Counted from the stretch's first letter, positions 6,126-16,568 are shown. The stretch: DNA of 64,000 nucleotides from Gammaproteobacteria bacterium (GCA_026706935.1 JAPOXV010000019.1:124001-188000), one strand, 5' to 3'. Numbers and translations: made by a program. Notes: generated from the sequence alone by a model not told the origin.

Positions 6126-8545
6126 CCAACTACGATATTCAGAATTCGACCTGGCACGTAAATCACTTTACGAACGTCAACTGAATCCAAGTGCGTCGCA
6201 ACACGTTCATTCGATTGTGCTAGCGAAAGAGCTTCATTTTCCGTCGTGGATTCAGTCACGAAGATCGAGCCCCGAAGTTTGCCGTTCACTTGCACACCAA
6301 TCTCAAAGGTCTCTACCTTTGCAAGTTCCGGATCTGCTTCAGGCCATAGCCCCGATTCGAAGATGGACGAATTGTGTCCGAGACGTTCCCACAACTCCTC
6401 TGCAAGATGCGGAGCAAACGGTGCGAGCATGACGATGATCGGTTCAAGCTCCTGCTTCGTACAGGTACGACCGCCTTCGCGAACGACGTTGAGGTACTCC
6501 ATCAACGCTGAAATGACCGTGTTGTACTTGAGTTGCTCGATGTCGCTCGATACCTTGTCGATCGTTCGGTGCATGGCTTGGAGTACTTGCTCGTCACCTT
6601 TATCGTCGCTCGCCTCCGCGACACTTAATGCCAATCGATCAAGGAAACTCGCGGGTCCTCGAATCCCACTCTCTTGGTAATCGCCACCTTGCTCAAAGGG
6701 ACCTAAGAACATCAAGTAGAGGCGAACGGTATCTGCGCCCCATTCAGCGATTAGATCATCCGGAATGATGACATTGCCACGGCTCTTGGAGATTTTTCGA
6801 CCGTCTTTCGTCAAAATCCCGTGCGCACGGAATTTCTCAAATGGTTCACCGAACTCGAGAATGCCATGATCGTGGAACGCCATCGTCACGAATCGCGCGT
6901 AGAGCAAGTGCAACACCGCATGCTCGTGCCCACCGATATAGGAATTCACGGGCAACCATTTCTTGACCATCTCTTGGTCAAGCGCAACTTCGTCGGTATC
7001 AGTACATGGATAACGCATAAAGTACCAAGCGCTGTCAAGAAACGTATCCGAAACGTCCGTTTCCCGCGTTCCTACGCCGCCGCACGTCGGACAATCTGTC
7101 GTACACCAATCGGTATCACGCGCAAGTGGGCTTTTACCCGAGTCGTCCGGTTTAAACTCCTCTAAATGAGGCAACATGACGGGTAAATCTGATTCCGGAA
7201 CAGGCACCGGACCACAATCATCACAGTAGATGATCGGAATCGGCGGACCCCAATATCGTTGACGCGATATACACCAGTCGTGCAATCGATAGCGCACCTG
7301 GCCGGTCGCAAGACCGTTCGTCTCAAGCTTTTGAACGATCGCTCGTTTGCCTTCCGCAACCGTAAGACCGTCAAACTCACCTGAATTGACCATCACGCCG
7401 TCGCCAACATACGCTTCAGTCATCAGTCCTGCGTTGTTTGAACCATTACGGGAAATAACGCGCTTGATCGGTAGATCGAATGTGCTCGCGAATTCGAAGT
7501 CGCGCTCGTCGTGCCCTGGTACGGCCATGATCGCGCCTGTTCCATACTCAATCAACACGTAGTCGGAGACCCAGACGGGCATTTGCGCTCCCGTGATCGG
7601 ATTTTCGCAATACGCGCCAATCCAAGTGCCCGTCTTCGGTCGATCGACGTATTGGCGTGCTTTGAGGTCAAGTCGTTTCGCTTGTTCGACGTATGCATCC
7701 ACAGTTTCACGTTGTTCGTCGTTCGTGAGAACATCAATGAGTGGATGCTCCGGTGCCAATACCATATATGTCGCGCCGCAAATCGTGTCAGGACGTGTGG
7801 TGAAGACTCGAATCGACTCGTCGCGTCCAACGATCGGAAAATCGATGTCCGCACCTTCACTGCGTCCGATCCAGTTGTTTTGCGCTGATAGCGTTCGAGA
7901 AGACCAATCGATATGCTCGATGCCGTCCAACAAGCGCTGCGCGTATTCGGTGATCTTGAGGAACCATTGCTCAATCTGCCGCTGCTCAACGGCCGAATCA
8001 CATCGCTCGCAGAGTCCCTGTATGACCTGTTCGTTTGCCACAACGGTCTTGCACGAAGGACACCAGTTCACAGGTGCTTCACGCTTTTCAACTAAACCGG
8101 CTTCGAAGAGCTTGAGAAAAACCCACTGCGTCCAGCGATAGTAATTCGGATCCGTCGTATCGACCGTGTGGTTCCAGTCGAACATGGCACCAATTCGTCG
8201 AAGCTGACGGGTGAAGTTGCTGATATTCGATGGGATGAGATCGTTCGGGTTCACCCCAACTTTCAACGCGTAGTTTTCAGAGTGGATTCCGAATGCGTCG
8301 AAACCCATTGGTTGAAAGACGTCATGTCCTCGGAGTCGTTGATACCGACCCCAAACATCTGCACCGGTGTAGGCATAGATATTGCCGACGTGCAATCCTT
8401 CCGCAGATGGATAGGGAAACATCATGAGGTTGAAGTACGGTTTCTCTGCGGACGCCAAGTCGTCACGAGAGAATAGATTCGTCCCAAGCTCGTCCCATCG
8501 ACTCTGCCACTTGGCTTCTATTTCGATCGGAGAATAGGTATCCAT
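6122..8545 (-). CDS. leuS: Leucyl-tRNA synthetase
   Basis: This class I synthetase charges tRNA-Leu. The start at 8543-8545 (MDTYSPIEIE) was chosen because family proteins begin a few residues before this motif; the upstream TTG extension reads as non-protein. Visible elements in order: the HIGH-type signature LHVGN, MGFDAFG, a zinc site CPSC...CERC, the CP1 editing domain with TTRPDT and the editing block TGAIMAVPGHDERD, the KMSKS-type loop KISKS, and the C-terminal anticodon and leucyl-specific regions (807 residues in all). The HVGNIYAYTGADVW and GFDAFGIHSENYALK stretches differ from the usual gammaproteobacterial HMGH...GWDAFGLPAE pattern, suggesting a different LeuRS lineage. Confidence 0.95.
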   Translation of the reverse strand: MDTYSPIEIEAKWQSRWDELGTNLFSRDDLASAEKPYFNLMMFPYPSAEGLHVGNIYAYTGADVWGRYQRLRGHDVFQPMGFDAFGIHSENYALKVGVNPNDLIPSNISNFTRQLRRIGAMFDWNHTVDTTDPNYYRWTQWVFLKLFEAGLVEKREAPVNWCPSCKTVVANEQVIQGLCERCDSAVEQRQIEQWFLKITEYAQRLLDGIEHIDWSSRTLSAQNNWIGRSEGADIDFPIVGRDESIRVFTTRPDTICGATYMVLAPEHPLIDVLTNDEQRETVDAYVEQAKRLDLKARQYVDRPKTGTWIGAYCENPITGAQMPVWVSDYVLIEYGTGAIMAVPGHDERDFEFASTFDLPIKRVISRNGSNNAGLMTEAYVGDGVMVNSGEFDGLTVAEGKRAIVQKLETNGLATGQVRYRLHDWCISRQRYWGPPIPIIYCDDCGPVPVPESDLPVMLPHLEEFKPDDSGKSPLARDTDWCTTDCPTCGGVGTRETDVSDTFLDSAWYFMRYPCTDTDEVALDQEMVKKWLPVNSYIGGHEHAVLHLLYARFVTMAFHDHGILEFGEPFEKFRAHGILTKDGRKISKSRGNVIIPDDLIAEWGADTVRLYLMFLGPFEQGGDYQESGIRGPASFLDRLALSVAEASDDKGDEQVLQAMHRTIDKVSSDIEQLKYNTVISALMEYLNVVREGGRTCTKQELEPIIVMLAPFAPHLAEELWERLGHNSSIFESGLWPEADPELAKVETFEIGVQVNGKLRGSIFVTESTTENEALSLAQSNERVATHLDSVDVRKVIYVPGRILNIVVG

Positions 8546-9136
8546 TGTTGATTGGAAAACGTGAACTGGATGGGTGCGAGCGCACGGAATTTTAGAAGGC
8601 GACGCTCCAGACGAATCGGCGCTCGATCTGCAATTCAAAGCGTTTCGAAGGATCCATAGGAATAACGATCACTACGTCCGTGGTTCCATACAGTCCAATG
8701 ACGTCGAGACCCTCCCGTTCGATGTTCCATCGTATCTCCGTCGAACTCTACCGTCTGCTCTCGGCGAAACATCTTGATCGATACATTGAGGAGCGAGTAA
8801 GGTGTCGTAGTCTGTGCGAACTCGACGAAATGGATTAATAGTCTAAACGGGTCATGCAGTATTAAGGTGTGCGTCTAACTTGGATGAACCTCACGACGGG
8901 TAACGCTATGACGTAACGACTGCCCAGTTCAACTTCGCACTCGGCATCCCAACTCCAACTGTCGAACCTCTACGACGCTGCACGAGCCTGGCATTGATCT
9001 TTGTACGTTCAGGAGGGTCTCGTGCACACGGCTAACGACGCTCGTAATCGCGTGTATCGACGATCGTTATGCCTTGAGTAATGAATTTCTCGAAAGATAA
9101 CGACTAAATTGAAGATCATCCTATTGTGTAGTTGTG
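8546..9136. other. Intergenic region upstream of leuS, no convincing gene
   Basis: About 590 bp lie between leuS and the giant secreted-protein gene, both on the minus strand. No ORF here looks like a complete protein. A minus-strand frame from about 8741 to 8593 reads like the tail of a protein (TTDVVIVIPMDPSKRFEL, ending FVWSVAF) but has no start codon and an in-frame TAG before it; it may be a gene remnant or chance. The leuS promoter should lie here but I cannot place it. Confidence 0.5.
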
Positions 9137-12100
9137 TCAGTAATCACCATACTCAATCAATGGGTCGTAAAACGAATCTTCTGTAATACGAGGCGCATCC
9201 TTAGTGGCGGCAGGATGTTGTATTCGATCAAGTCCAGCTTCGAAATTCATATTAGATCTGGCTGACGTACTCGAATTTTCTTCTGTTTCGAACTCGATTT
9301 TGTAACCCGAAGGGCTAATTTGAGGCGTGTACGTTGAGTTACCTAGCGTGAACGACTCGCCGATGGAAAACCGCTCGGAACTTGGACTTTCTGTCACGAT
9401 ATGGTGGCATTCTTCGAAATTACGATTTCGATTGAGATCAACACAGAAAAAGTCGTCCGAACCATTAAATAGTGCGTCTCCATCGCGGTCGACCACGACT
9501 AAATGAATGACATTTTGGTCAGGTAACGTCCAACTCAATACTCGACCGTTCGCACCGTATGACAGCGACGCAGTTTCACCATTCTGATTCAAACGCACGG
9601 ATAAGTAGAGGTAATACGGTAGAGTTATCCCGGATTGATAACTTACTTCCACCCAGCTCCGGTACCAAGGTTCAAGCGTTCGATGTCTGGTGTTGACCAG
9701 ATGCAACCTTGAACCGTCGTTTGTTAGGTCATTGTCGCCATTGCGATCCATGTAAAGAATGGGCGTTTCGGTGCCTTCGAAAGTCACTAGCATCAACTGT
9801 ATAGGCGATTGATCTGCGTTCCCTAGCGCTAAAGAGCCATAGAAAGACGTACCCCCACCGTATTCGGGAACATGCAGTTCAGGTGGTTTCGACAACGTCA
9901 TGGCAATTGACTTAGCCGAGATGCGCCCCCACGATCCACTCGCAGGTGAAAGATGATTTATCGAATCAAAGGTCGACTCATTTACATCAGGGTCGATGTT
10001 ATCGCCAACTAGATCGCCGTCCGTGTCGGCGGATTCTCCCGGATACAACGGAAACGCATCGACTCTGTCGTCAACGCCGTCGTTATCGTCATCCAAGTCT
10101 TCCCAGTTTCCGATTCCGTCGCCATCCTGATCTAGTGACTCGCTGAAACCCGACGGAAATTGATCGAGCACGTCAGCAACTTTATCCCCGTCGCTATCGT
10201 TGTCGTGTCGGTCTCCAATGCCATCGCCATCGAGATCTGAATTCTCCGAAAGGTCGAGAGGGGAGCCGTCGAGAGAGTCCTCCGTCCCGTCGCCGTCGTC
10301 GTCTTCATCCGCTGAGTTACCAATTCCGTCCGAATCTGTGTCGAGGTATTCAGATGAATCTTCTGGAAACCGATCGAGAGCATCTGGTATTCCATCGTCA
10401 TCTACGTCGTCAAATACTGGTTCACCTGATTCACTCGGGCGAAAACGGGCGTCGATGCGGAATAAACCTCTGCTATCAGTGATGTAAATATCACGTCGGA
10501 CTGGATCAACCGCGACCTTGTGAGGTAGCGGAAGGTACCCAGAAGTTATTCCAATTCCCCCGGAACCGTAAATGTGGGTCCACGCATTGATTTGACCGTT
10601 GTAAATATGTGCGTCCCTACCCCCACCCACGAGTAGCACGTCACCGTGCATTACTGAAGTCAAGTCCGCTGACGCGATTGCGCCGAACCGTAATTGAGCG
10701 GATTCAGGCAGAGTCTTCTCTTGCCATCGATGACCAAGATCTGAAGATGACCACAACGAACCATAGCCAACTGTATTTGCCAGTAATTCAGTACCGCTCC
10801 AAGCAGTTGAACGAAGCGGATCGTCTTCCTCTTCATTTGGTGGGCTATTGACTGGGTGCCACGAAAACTCGTCATCTTCGGTGAGCCAAAGCGGAGGCCG
10901 ACCCATTGTTAAATACCACTCATCGGCATCGAGATTTATTGGGTCGGGATATAGGCTTCGCCACCTTGTCGAAGGCACGTCGTGTTCAGTCCACGTGGCG
11001 CCGAGGTCGGTGCTCATGTATATACGAGATTGATCCTCATCTCGTGGCAAGACCAAGAGTCTTCCGCCGTGCGTGCCCAGCAAAGCGGGTGTCCTCAACG
11101 CGTGCAAACGACCTAATGATTCATTAAGTGAAGGTAACGCAATCAATCCGTTCGCGACAGATTGATCGAGGTCTAGCGATTGGAACGTTTGACCTAAATC
11201 TTCAGATCGAAGGATTGGTCCATCGGATGTCGTGAGAAACAGCCGGTCTTCAACGATATCTAAGTCGAAAACTGCATGTTCGAGCATTCTCACGTACTCA
11301 AACGAATCGCCACGGTCTACACTCCGCCACAAAGACGCGAGTGGTTCCGGTCCAGTACGTTGCTGAACAACCCATATTCCGCCGTTTACATCGGACGCTA
11401 AACCTACGATTCGGTCAAACGAAGCAACTCGAGTTACGTGAGCTTTATTTACTGGCTCGTCAATTGTCCCCACTCCACGTAACCAGCTGAGCGCGTCGTC
11501 GTCACTTATTCCGCCTCGACTACAGTGACCTCCAGACGTTTTTAAATCACTTCTCGTGTCAAGTCCCACCACATACTTGTAATAACCGTACGCCTGTCGC
11601 GAAAGATTGTGTAAAAAGTCTCCTGTGGGTGCACGCACAAACACTCGCATTCGAGCAAAGTCGTCCGGATTCGCACGCAACAACGGATCTAATCCTTCAG
11701 AACAGCCACAATCTGCTAACAATCCGCCGCCATAGTAGCTTCCCCATCTTGATACGAATCTGTTTAGGAAGCACGTGCCTTGTGACTTTCCGTAAAGGAA
11801 TACGCGGTCCGTATCTACCTTTATTAGCCCGTCGAAATCACTTTGAAGCAGCTCATGTAAAAGGTCAATGTCTTCGTGATAGTTGAAATACCGAATCCCA
11901 TCACCACTGCTTTTTGGTTCCTGCCAAGGCGTCAACGTATTTCCACCTTCCGGCGACGTAACAAGGACGCCTACAAGCCCGTGTTTAGACGCTAGCGCAT
12001 TGACTGAGGAAATCAATCGTTCAACCATCCGCCACCTCGTGCCAGGATCGTTCCCATGAAAAAAAACTAGCACACCATTCGGATCGTCTGACACTGTACC

Positions 12101-14503
12101 AAATACGTACGCAAAGTCAGTGTTCGTCGCTCTAGAGTCAGTGAATGACTGAAAGATCATTGCTTTAATGTCTGTATCGTAAGATGCAATCTTTTCAAGG
12201 ACGACATTCGCGCTACCCGCTAACGGATTAAAACTCAAATCCAATTCGTCCAGGTCTATCATCCCATCTAGAGAAGCGATTTCCTTAATGAGATTTCCAC
12301 GCAAATTGAGTTCGTTAAGATTGGTTAACCCTCGCAGCGGTGACACATCTTCGATCAGATTCTGCGATAAATCAAGAGATTGAAGACTTACTAGATCAGA
12401 TAAACCGGTGATATCTGTTATCTGGTTGTTAGATAAATTAAGAAGCCTTAAGTTCGGGAGATCCCCAAGATCTTCGATCACTTTAACGCTATTTCGACTC
12501 ACATTCGCCACCCGCAACTGTTCAAGCGATTTCAGAGTCGATATATCGGTAATATCATTCGATCCAATGCCGAGAACTTGCAGACTCTTTAGATCTACCA
12601 ATGGAGATATATCCGTGATCTGATTTGTATTTAAATACAATGTAGTTAAATTTATCAAGGAACTGAGGCTCTGGACATCTGTAATCTGATTTTCACCAAG
12701 ATTTAGTACAGTCAGGTTAGTTAGATTTTCTAATGGTGATAAATCCGAAATCTTGTTTCGAAATATATACAAACGCTCAAGATTCGTTAATTCCTCGAGT
12801 CCTACCAAACTTGAAATTTCATTTATTTGAGCCTGCAAAATCTTTAATTCAGTCAATTTTCCGAGTGGCCGAAGTTCTGATATTTGATTTGCGTACAACG
12901 TCAATTCTTGTAAATTGGTTAGGTGTTCGAGTGTTGAGATATCGATTATTGCATTCGTACCTAAAAATAGCGTACGCAGATTAACAAGATTCTTCAATGG
13001 TGATAGGTCTGTAATGCGATTATCGAACAAACTTAAGCTAGTTACGTTGATTAGCGTTTCTACACCTGATATATCAGAAATCTGGTTTCGGCTCAATCTC
13101 AGTGTTCTAAGGTTTATTAAGTGGCTGAGTGAAGAGACATCATCGATCTGATTGTTGTCAAGAAATAAGCTTGTAAGGGTTGTAAGATAGGCAAGAGGTG
13201 AAAAATCGTGAATTTCATTGCCGCCTAGTGTTACTGAGGTTATGCTCTCCAATCCAATCAGTGGAGAGAGGTTTATGATTCCGTGGTTCAGTAGGTTTAG
13301 ATTGTTTAGACGACGGGCGTAGTGCAGTCCTCGCAAGTTTGAGATTTTTAAAGATGCAGTTTGATTGAAGCTATTTACATTTGACAATCGGACTAGCGAA
13401 AGCATGTTTTCTCGGAAGATCCACGTATCATCCGATAGACGCAACGCTGATTCGATCGATTGTCTTAATATCTTGTCTGGAATGTAAATTGGTGGATTCG
13501 GAATCTGCCAATGTCTCTGCGGGTCGGTTCCTAGCTCTACCGAATTGTCTTCCGTTTCAGAGCGTCGTACCGGCGCGATTAACCATTCGTTTAATGGTCC
13601 GCGAATGAGCAGCTCAGATTCGTTGTCGCCGTCAAGATCCCCAATCCCTTCGATTTGCCATTTCCACGATGTCGGGAGAGTAGCGACGTCCCATTGAAGG
13701 ATACCCATATCTTCGTCTGAACTTAGCGATTGAACTTTCCACGTCCCGTCCGCGTGTCGCAGAAGTAGTTCATCTATGTCGTCCCCATCGAAATCTGCGA
13801 TTACTTCCTCACGCCAACTTGGATCGATTATGAAAGGTTCCTTCTTTGAAGAAAAGGTCACTTCTTCGCCAAGAACGGGCCAGGTTCGTAACCAAGTTCC
13901 ATCTCGATGACGTAGCACGAGGTCGACAAATTCATCAGAATCGAGATATCCGCTTCCAACGAATTGCCAATCCGAGTTTGGCGGAAGTCCCTCGGGACCT
14001 TCAACTACGACACGGACAACACCACCATCCATGTATTGAATCATCCATTGACCATCTTCGTTCCGCCAGAAAAGTTCATCGTGACCATCGTCGTCAATAT
14101 CTAAAGCTACAACGATTCGCCAGTGATGTTCTGCTAAGGGGGGAATGATCGAACGATCCTCGCCTCTCAATTCGCAGCCATCCATCGGAATGTATTCCCA
14201 CATACCTTCGGTATTACGAAGAAGAAGATCCGATTTACCGTCTCCATCAAGATCTGCTTGAATCGCTACATGCCAGGTCTTATCTCTTTCAATTCCGGGA
14301 ATTGAATAGTTTGAAAATTGTTCATTTGGTGTTATTTCTAGTTTACAAGCAAAACTTCCACCATCGTGCCTATAAAGAAGATCGGCACGCGAATCGCCAT
14401 CTAAATCCCCTAATTGTGAGTACGCGAAAATTGCGAAGTTGTACACAATCGAAGTCAATAACAAAGTATGTTTTGCGAACGGTTGCAATCTTGAGTATCT
14501 CAC
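9137..14503 (-). CDS. Giant secreted multidomain protein: VCBS-like, leucine-rich, esterase, Asp-box and calcium repeats (1788 aa)
   Basis: An N-terminal hydrophobic segment (about 12-30) suggests export. Residues about 31-330 hold six FG-GAP/VCBS-like repeats built on DLDGD...DLLLR...GxW. Residues about 400-761 hold some 17 leucine-rich repeats of 22 residues (LxxLxLxxNxIxDISPLxxLxN, the internalin/SDS22 type). An alpha/beta-hydrolase or feruloyl/PHB-esterase-like domain follows (VFFHGNDPGTRW; nucleophile elbow GKSQG with Ser907; a GGHCSRG candidate histidine). Four Asp-box motifs (SVDRGDSF, SEDLGQTF, STDLGATW, SSDLGHRW, about 1062-1255) suggest a BNR/sialidase-like propeller. Residues about 1365-1513 are DxDxDG thrombospondin type 3 calcium repeats, followed by a C-terminal domain of unknown type. 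The LRR part is visibly AT-richer than neighbours. Confidence 0.9.
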   Translation of the reverse strand: MRYSRLQPFAKHTLLLTSIVYNFAIFAYSQLGDLDGDSRADLLYRHDGGSFACKLEITPNEQFSNYSIPGIERDKTWHVAIQADLDGDGKSDLLLRNTEGMWEYIPMDGCELRGEDRSIIPPLAEHHWRIVVALDIDDDGHDELFWRNEDGQWMIQYMDGGVVRVVVEGPEGLPPNSDWQFVGSGYLDSDEFVDLVLRHRDGTWLRTWPVLGEEVTFSSKKEPFIIDPSWREEVIADFDGDDIDELLLRHADGTWKVQSLSSDEDMGILQWDVATLPTSWKWQIEGIGDLDGDNESELLIRGPLNEWLIAPVRRSETEDNSVELGTDPQRHWQIPNPPIYIPDKILRQSIESALRLSDDTWIFRENMLSLVRLSNVNSFNQTASLKISNLRGLHYARRLNNLNLLNHGIINLSPLIGLESITSVTLGGNEIHDFSPLAYLTTLTSLFLDNNQIDDVSSLSHLINLRTLRLSRNQISDISGVETLINVTSLSLFDNRITDLSPLKNLVNLRTLFLGTNAIIDISTLEHLTNLQELTLYANQISELRPLGKLTELKILQAQINEISSLVGLEELTNLERLYIFRNKISDLSPLENLTNLTVLNLGENQITDVQSLSSLINLTTLYLNTNQITDISPLVDLKSLQVLGIGSNDITDISTLKSLEQLRVANVSRNSVKVIEDLGDLPNLRLLNLSNNQITDITGLSDLVSLQSLDLSQNLIEDVSPLRGLTNLNELNLRGNLIKEIASLDGMIDLDELDLSFNPLAGSANVVLEKIASYDTDIKAMIFQSFTDSRATNTDFAYVFGTVSDDPNGVLVFFHGNDPGTRWRMVERLISSVNALASKHGLVGVLVTSPEGGNTLTPWQEPKSSGDGIRYFNYHEDIDLLHELLQSDFDGLIKVDTDRVFLYGKSQGTCFLNRFVSRWGSYYGGGLLADCGCSEGLDPLLRANPDDFARMRVFVRAPTGDFLHNLSRQAYGYYKYVVGLDTRSDLKTSGGHCSRGGISDDDALSWLRGVGTIDEPVNKAHVTRVASFDRIVGLASDVNGGIWVVQQRTGPEPLASLWRSVDRGDSFEYVRMLEHAVFDLDIVEDRLFLTTSDGPILRSEDLGQTFQSLDLDQSVANGLIALPSLNESLGRLHALRTPALLGTHGGRLLVLPRDEDQSRIYMSTDLGATWTEHDVPSTRWRSLYPDPINLDADEWYLTMGRPPLWLTEDDEFSWHPVNSPPNEEEDDPLRSTAWSGTELLANTVGYGSLWSSSDLGHRWQEKTLPESAQLRFGAIASADLTSVMHGDVLLVGGGRDAHIYNGQINAWTHIYGSGGIGITSGYLPLPHKVAVDPVRRDIYITDSRGLFRIDARFRPSESGEPVFDDVDDDGIPDALDRFPEDSSEYLDTDSDGIGNSADEDDDGDGTEDSLDGSPLDLSENSDLDGDGIGDRHDNDSDGDKVADVLDQFPSGFSESLDQDGDGIGNWEDLDDDNDGVDDRVDAFPLYPGESADTDGDLVGDNIDPDVNESTFDSINHLSPASGSWGRISAKSIAMTLSKPPELHVPEYGGGTSFYGSLALGNADQSPIQLMLVTFEGTETPILYMDRNGDNDLTNDGSRLHLVNTRHRTLEPWYRSWVEVSYQSGITLPYYLYLSVRLNQNGETASLSYGANGRVLSWTLPDQNVIHLVVVDRDGDALFNGSDDFFCVDLNRNRNFEECHHIVTESPSSERFSIGESFTLGNSTYTPQISPSGYKIEFETEENSSTSARSNMNFEAGLDRIQHPAATKDAPRITEDSFYDPLIEYGDY

Positions 14504-15707
14504 GGATCACATAATTAGATAACTCATTTATCTGTAAATGTTATATTCGATGAAAAATCGATAAATCCCTAATATTGAGGATAGTTCGCGGAAGATTAAA
14601 ACACGAACATACGTCACAAATTGTCGTATGATTTAGAAGATCCTGATACGACACTGGTCAGAAACAGGACCTTACTATGGTTCGATTAGTCGACACCCGA
14701 TGCCGCGATGATATCGCTGGTACGAAGTTTCTAGAACTGTTCGCCTCTGATGAATTTGCTGCGAAAGCTCAACTAGCCTGGTGGCATCAGGTGTACGCGT
14801 TGCGACTCGGTTCTGATTTACCGTATGCAACATTTGTTACCCTTACCTGTACGGTGCTCTGACTAGGGAGATGATGATATTGGGGAGCACGAGCACACGG
14901 GAATTTAGACCTCTATACGCCGGTGGAAGCGCAAAGCCTACTGAGATTCATACATATCCGGAGTATCCGCCCGTTCTGACTTTGAACTACGAAGTTCGAT
15001 AATTCGTCGATCTCGATTCCGATTGATTCAACGCTTGCGAGATGACATCTGTCGGAAGAAGCACGGCTAATCAAAGGTGACCGAACGTGCTGGATACATC
15101 CTCGGCAAATTTCGATTGACATGGTTCACTTGGAACATTTCTAACAACAGTCGATCGAAGTCGCAGGACAAGCAATCTCAAACCGATTCGTAGCACAACC
15201 TAACCCGCATCCCGTTCGGTCAAATTGATAACCCGGTTATCAAGTTGCTACTCCGGGATATGCGTAACGAAGCTCCCCAATCCTAGAGCTCCGAATACGC
15301 CAAAAGTTCACGAAAACCAATTCAACCCTTGACATGGTTTTCCGTACGTCACGCGCGCCCAATCCCTACCCTTGCTCGCGTGAACGAATTAACCGAGCTG
15401 CACGGTCACCTGCAGCGAGAGCAGCCAAGAGTTCCTCAAGCTGTTGCGTGGTAACCACGTGAACTCAACTTCTACGGCGCCATTCGGCAAGGTCCAACCA
15501 CAGTTGGCGTCTTCATTCGCGCTTCGGTGAATACCGCTGCGTACGGCGAAACCCGTACGTCCGTTGTGCCAACAGGAACACGGCGTACCGTCCAAGCCAG
15601 GACCGTTCAGATCGGGGGTTGGCGTCCCATGACGTACCGCGCTTGTCGCGATCATTGCAGGAAGGAAGCCCAATGATGTCATTACCACTCACCAATGCAC
15701 CTGCGCC
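14504..15707. other. Poorly coding region between the giant gene and the integrase
   Basis: The first 150 bp are AT-rich and probably contain the promoter of the giant minus-strand gene. A 61-codon plus-strand ORF (14677-14862) is possible but unsupported. An inverted repeat TCACGCG / CGCGTGA sits at 15349-15355 and 15377-15383. From about 15380 to 15690 the DNA is GC-richer and has open but unrecognised frames on both strands; a degraded mobile-element gene is possible. No RNA gene was seen. Confidence 0.45.
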
Positions 15708-16568
15708 GTGAAAGATCTGAACTACGAGCTGTCGATCCTCTGCCGTCGCAACCGCGACGGCAGCTATTCCACGCGCGGTCAACGATACGCTCGCATGCAA
15801 CGGCATGCGAACACCCTCTACGAACTCGGCTTCTACCACATGCATGCAACTTCGCTAAAACCGAAGCACGTGACGGCACTGGTCGAACATTGGATCGCGA
15901 ACGGGAATTCCGCCGGTACCTTGCAGAACTACATGACCGATATCCGCTGGTGGGCGGAGAAAGTCGGCAAGTCCCATATCATGCACCCTTCCAACGAACA
16001 CTATGGCATCCCATCCAGAGACCATTTGCCGAGAGACAAGGCGCAATTCCTTAGTGAGGAGGTATTCCTCCGCATCAACGACGACTACGTACGCATGAGC
16101 GTACGGTTGCAGCAAGCATTTGGCTTACGACGCGAAGAATCGATCAAATTTAGACCGAGTTACGCAGACCAGGAGACGTTCATCCGTCTCAAAGGCTCGT
16201 GGACCAAGGGCGGACGACCGCGCGACATCCCCATCGACGAGCCGTTGCAACGCGAGCTGCTTGATCAAGTTCGTGAATTCGCCGGATCCGGCTCGCTGAT
16301 ACCACCCGAGTGTCTCTACAAACACCAACTCAAACGGTACGACCACTACATCGAGAAAGCCGAACTAAAAAATTTACACGGACTACGTCACGGGTACGCC
16401 CAACGTCGCTATCTGCGACTCACGGGCTGGTACTCTCCTTACGCAGGAGGTCCGAAGTACTCGGAACTCACCACAACGCAACAAACCACCGATCAAAAAG
16501 TGCGGATGAAAATCAGCCGTGAACTAGGTCACAACCGCATCGAAATTACGCGTGTGTATCTCGGGTAG
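15708..16568 (+). CDS. Tyrosine-type site-specific integrase
   Basis: This 286-residue recombinase has an N-terminal SAM-like core-binding domain (LCRRNRDGSYSTRGQR, then a GTLQNYMTDIRWWAEKVGK stretch) and a C-terminal catalytic domain. The catalytic residues are visible: Arg in FGLRREE, a Lys-containing beta-hairpin (LKGSWTKGGRPRDIPI), HGLRH (the HxxR motif), and the terminal ELGHNR...RVYLG carrying the nucleophilic tyrosine. The family resembles integrases of integrative and conjugative elements or islands (phage integrase N-SAM-like plus Integrase_1 type). The gene looks intact. No excisionase, relaxase or phage gene is nearby, so the element is either minimal or a decayed remnant; no flanking tRNA was found. 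Confidence 0.88.
   Translation: MKDLNYELSILCRRNRDGSYSTRGQRYARMQRHANTLYELGFYHMHATSLKPKHVTALVEHWIANGNSAGTLQNYMTDIRWWAEKVGKSHIMHPSNEHYGIPSRDHLPRDKAQFLSEEVFLRINDDYVRMSVRLQQAFGLRREESIKFRPSYADQETFIRLKGSWTKGGRPRDIPIDEPLQRELLDQVREFAGSGSLIPPECLYKHQLKRYDHYIEKAELKNLHGLRHGYAQRRYLRLTGWYSPYAGGPKYSELTTTQQTTDQKVRMKISRELGHNRIEITRVYLG

Noticed and set aside
14677-14862. Plus-strand ORF of 61 codons upstream of the integrase
   Set aside because: It starts with ATG and reads moderately protein-like, but has no recognisable motif, no clear ribosome site and no partner; too weak to list as a gene.
15389-15688. ORFs on both strands upstream of the integrase
   Set aside because: GC-rich DNA gives open frames by chance; none of the translations shows a family motif. 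A decayed transposase cannot be excluded.
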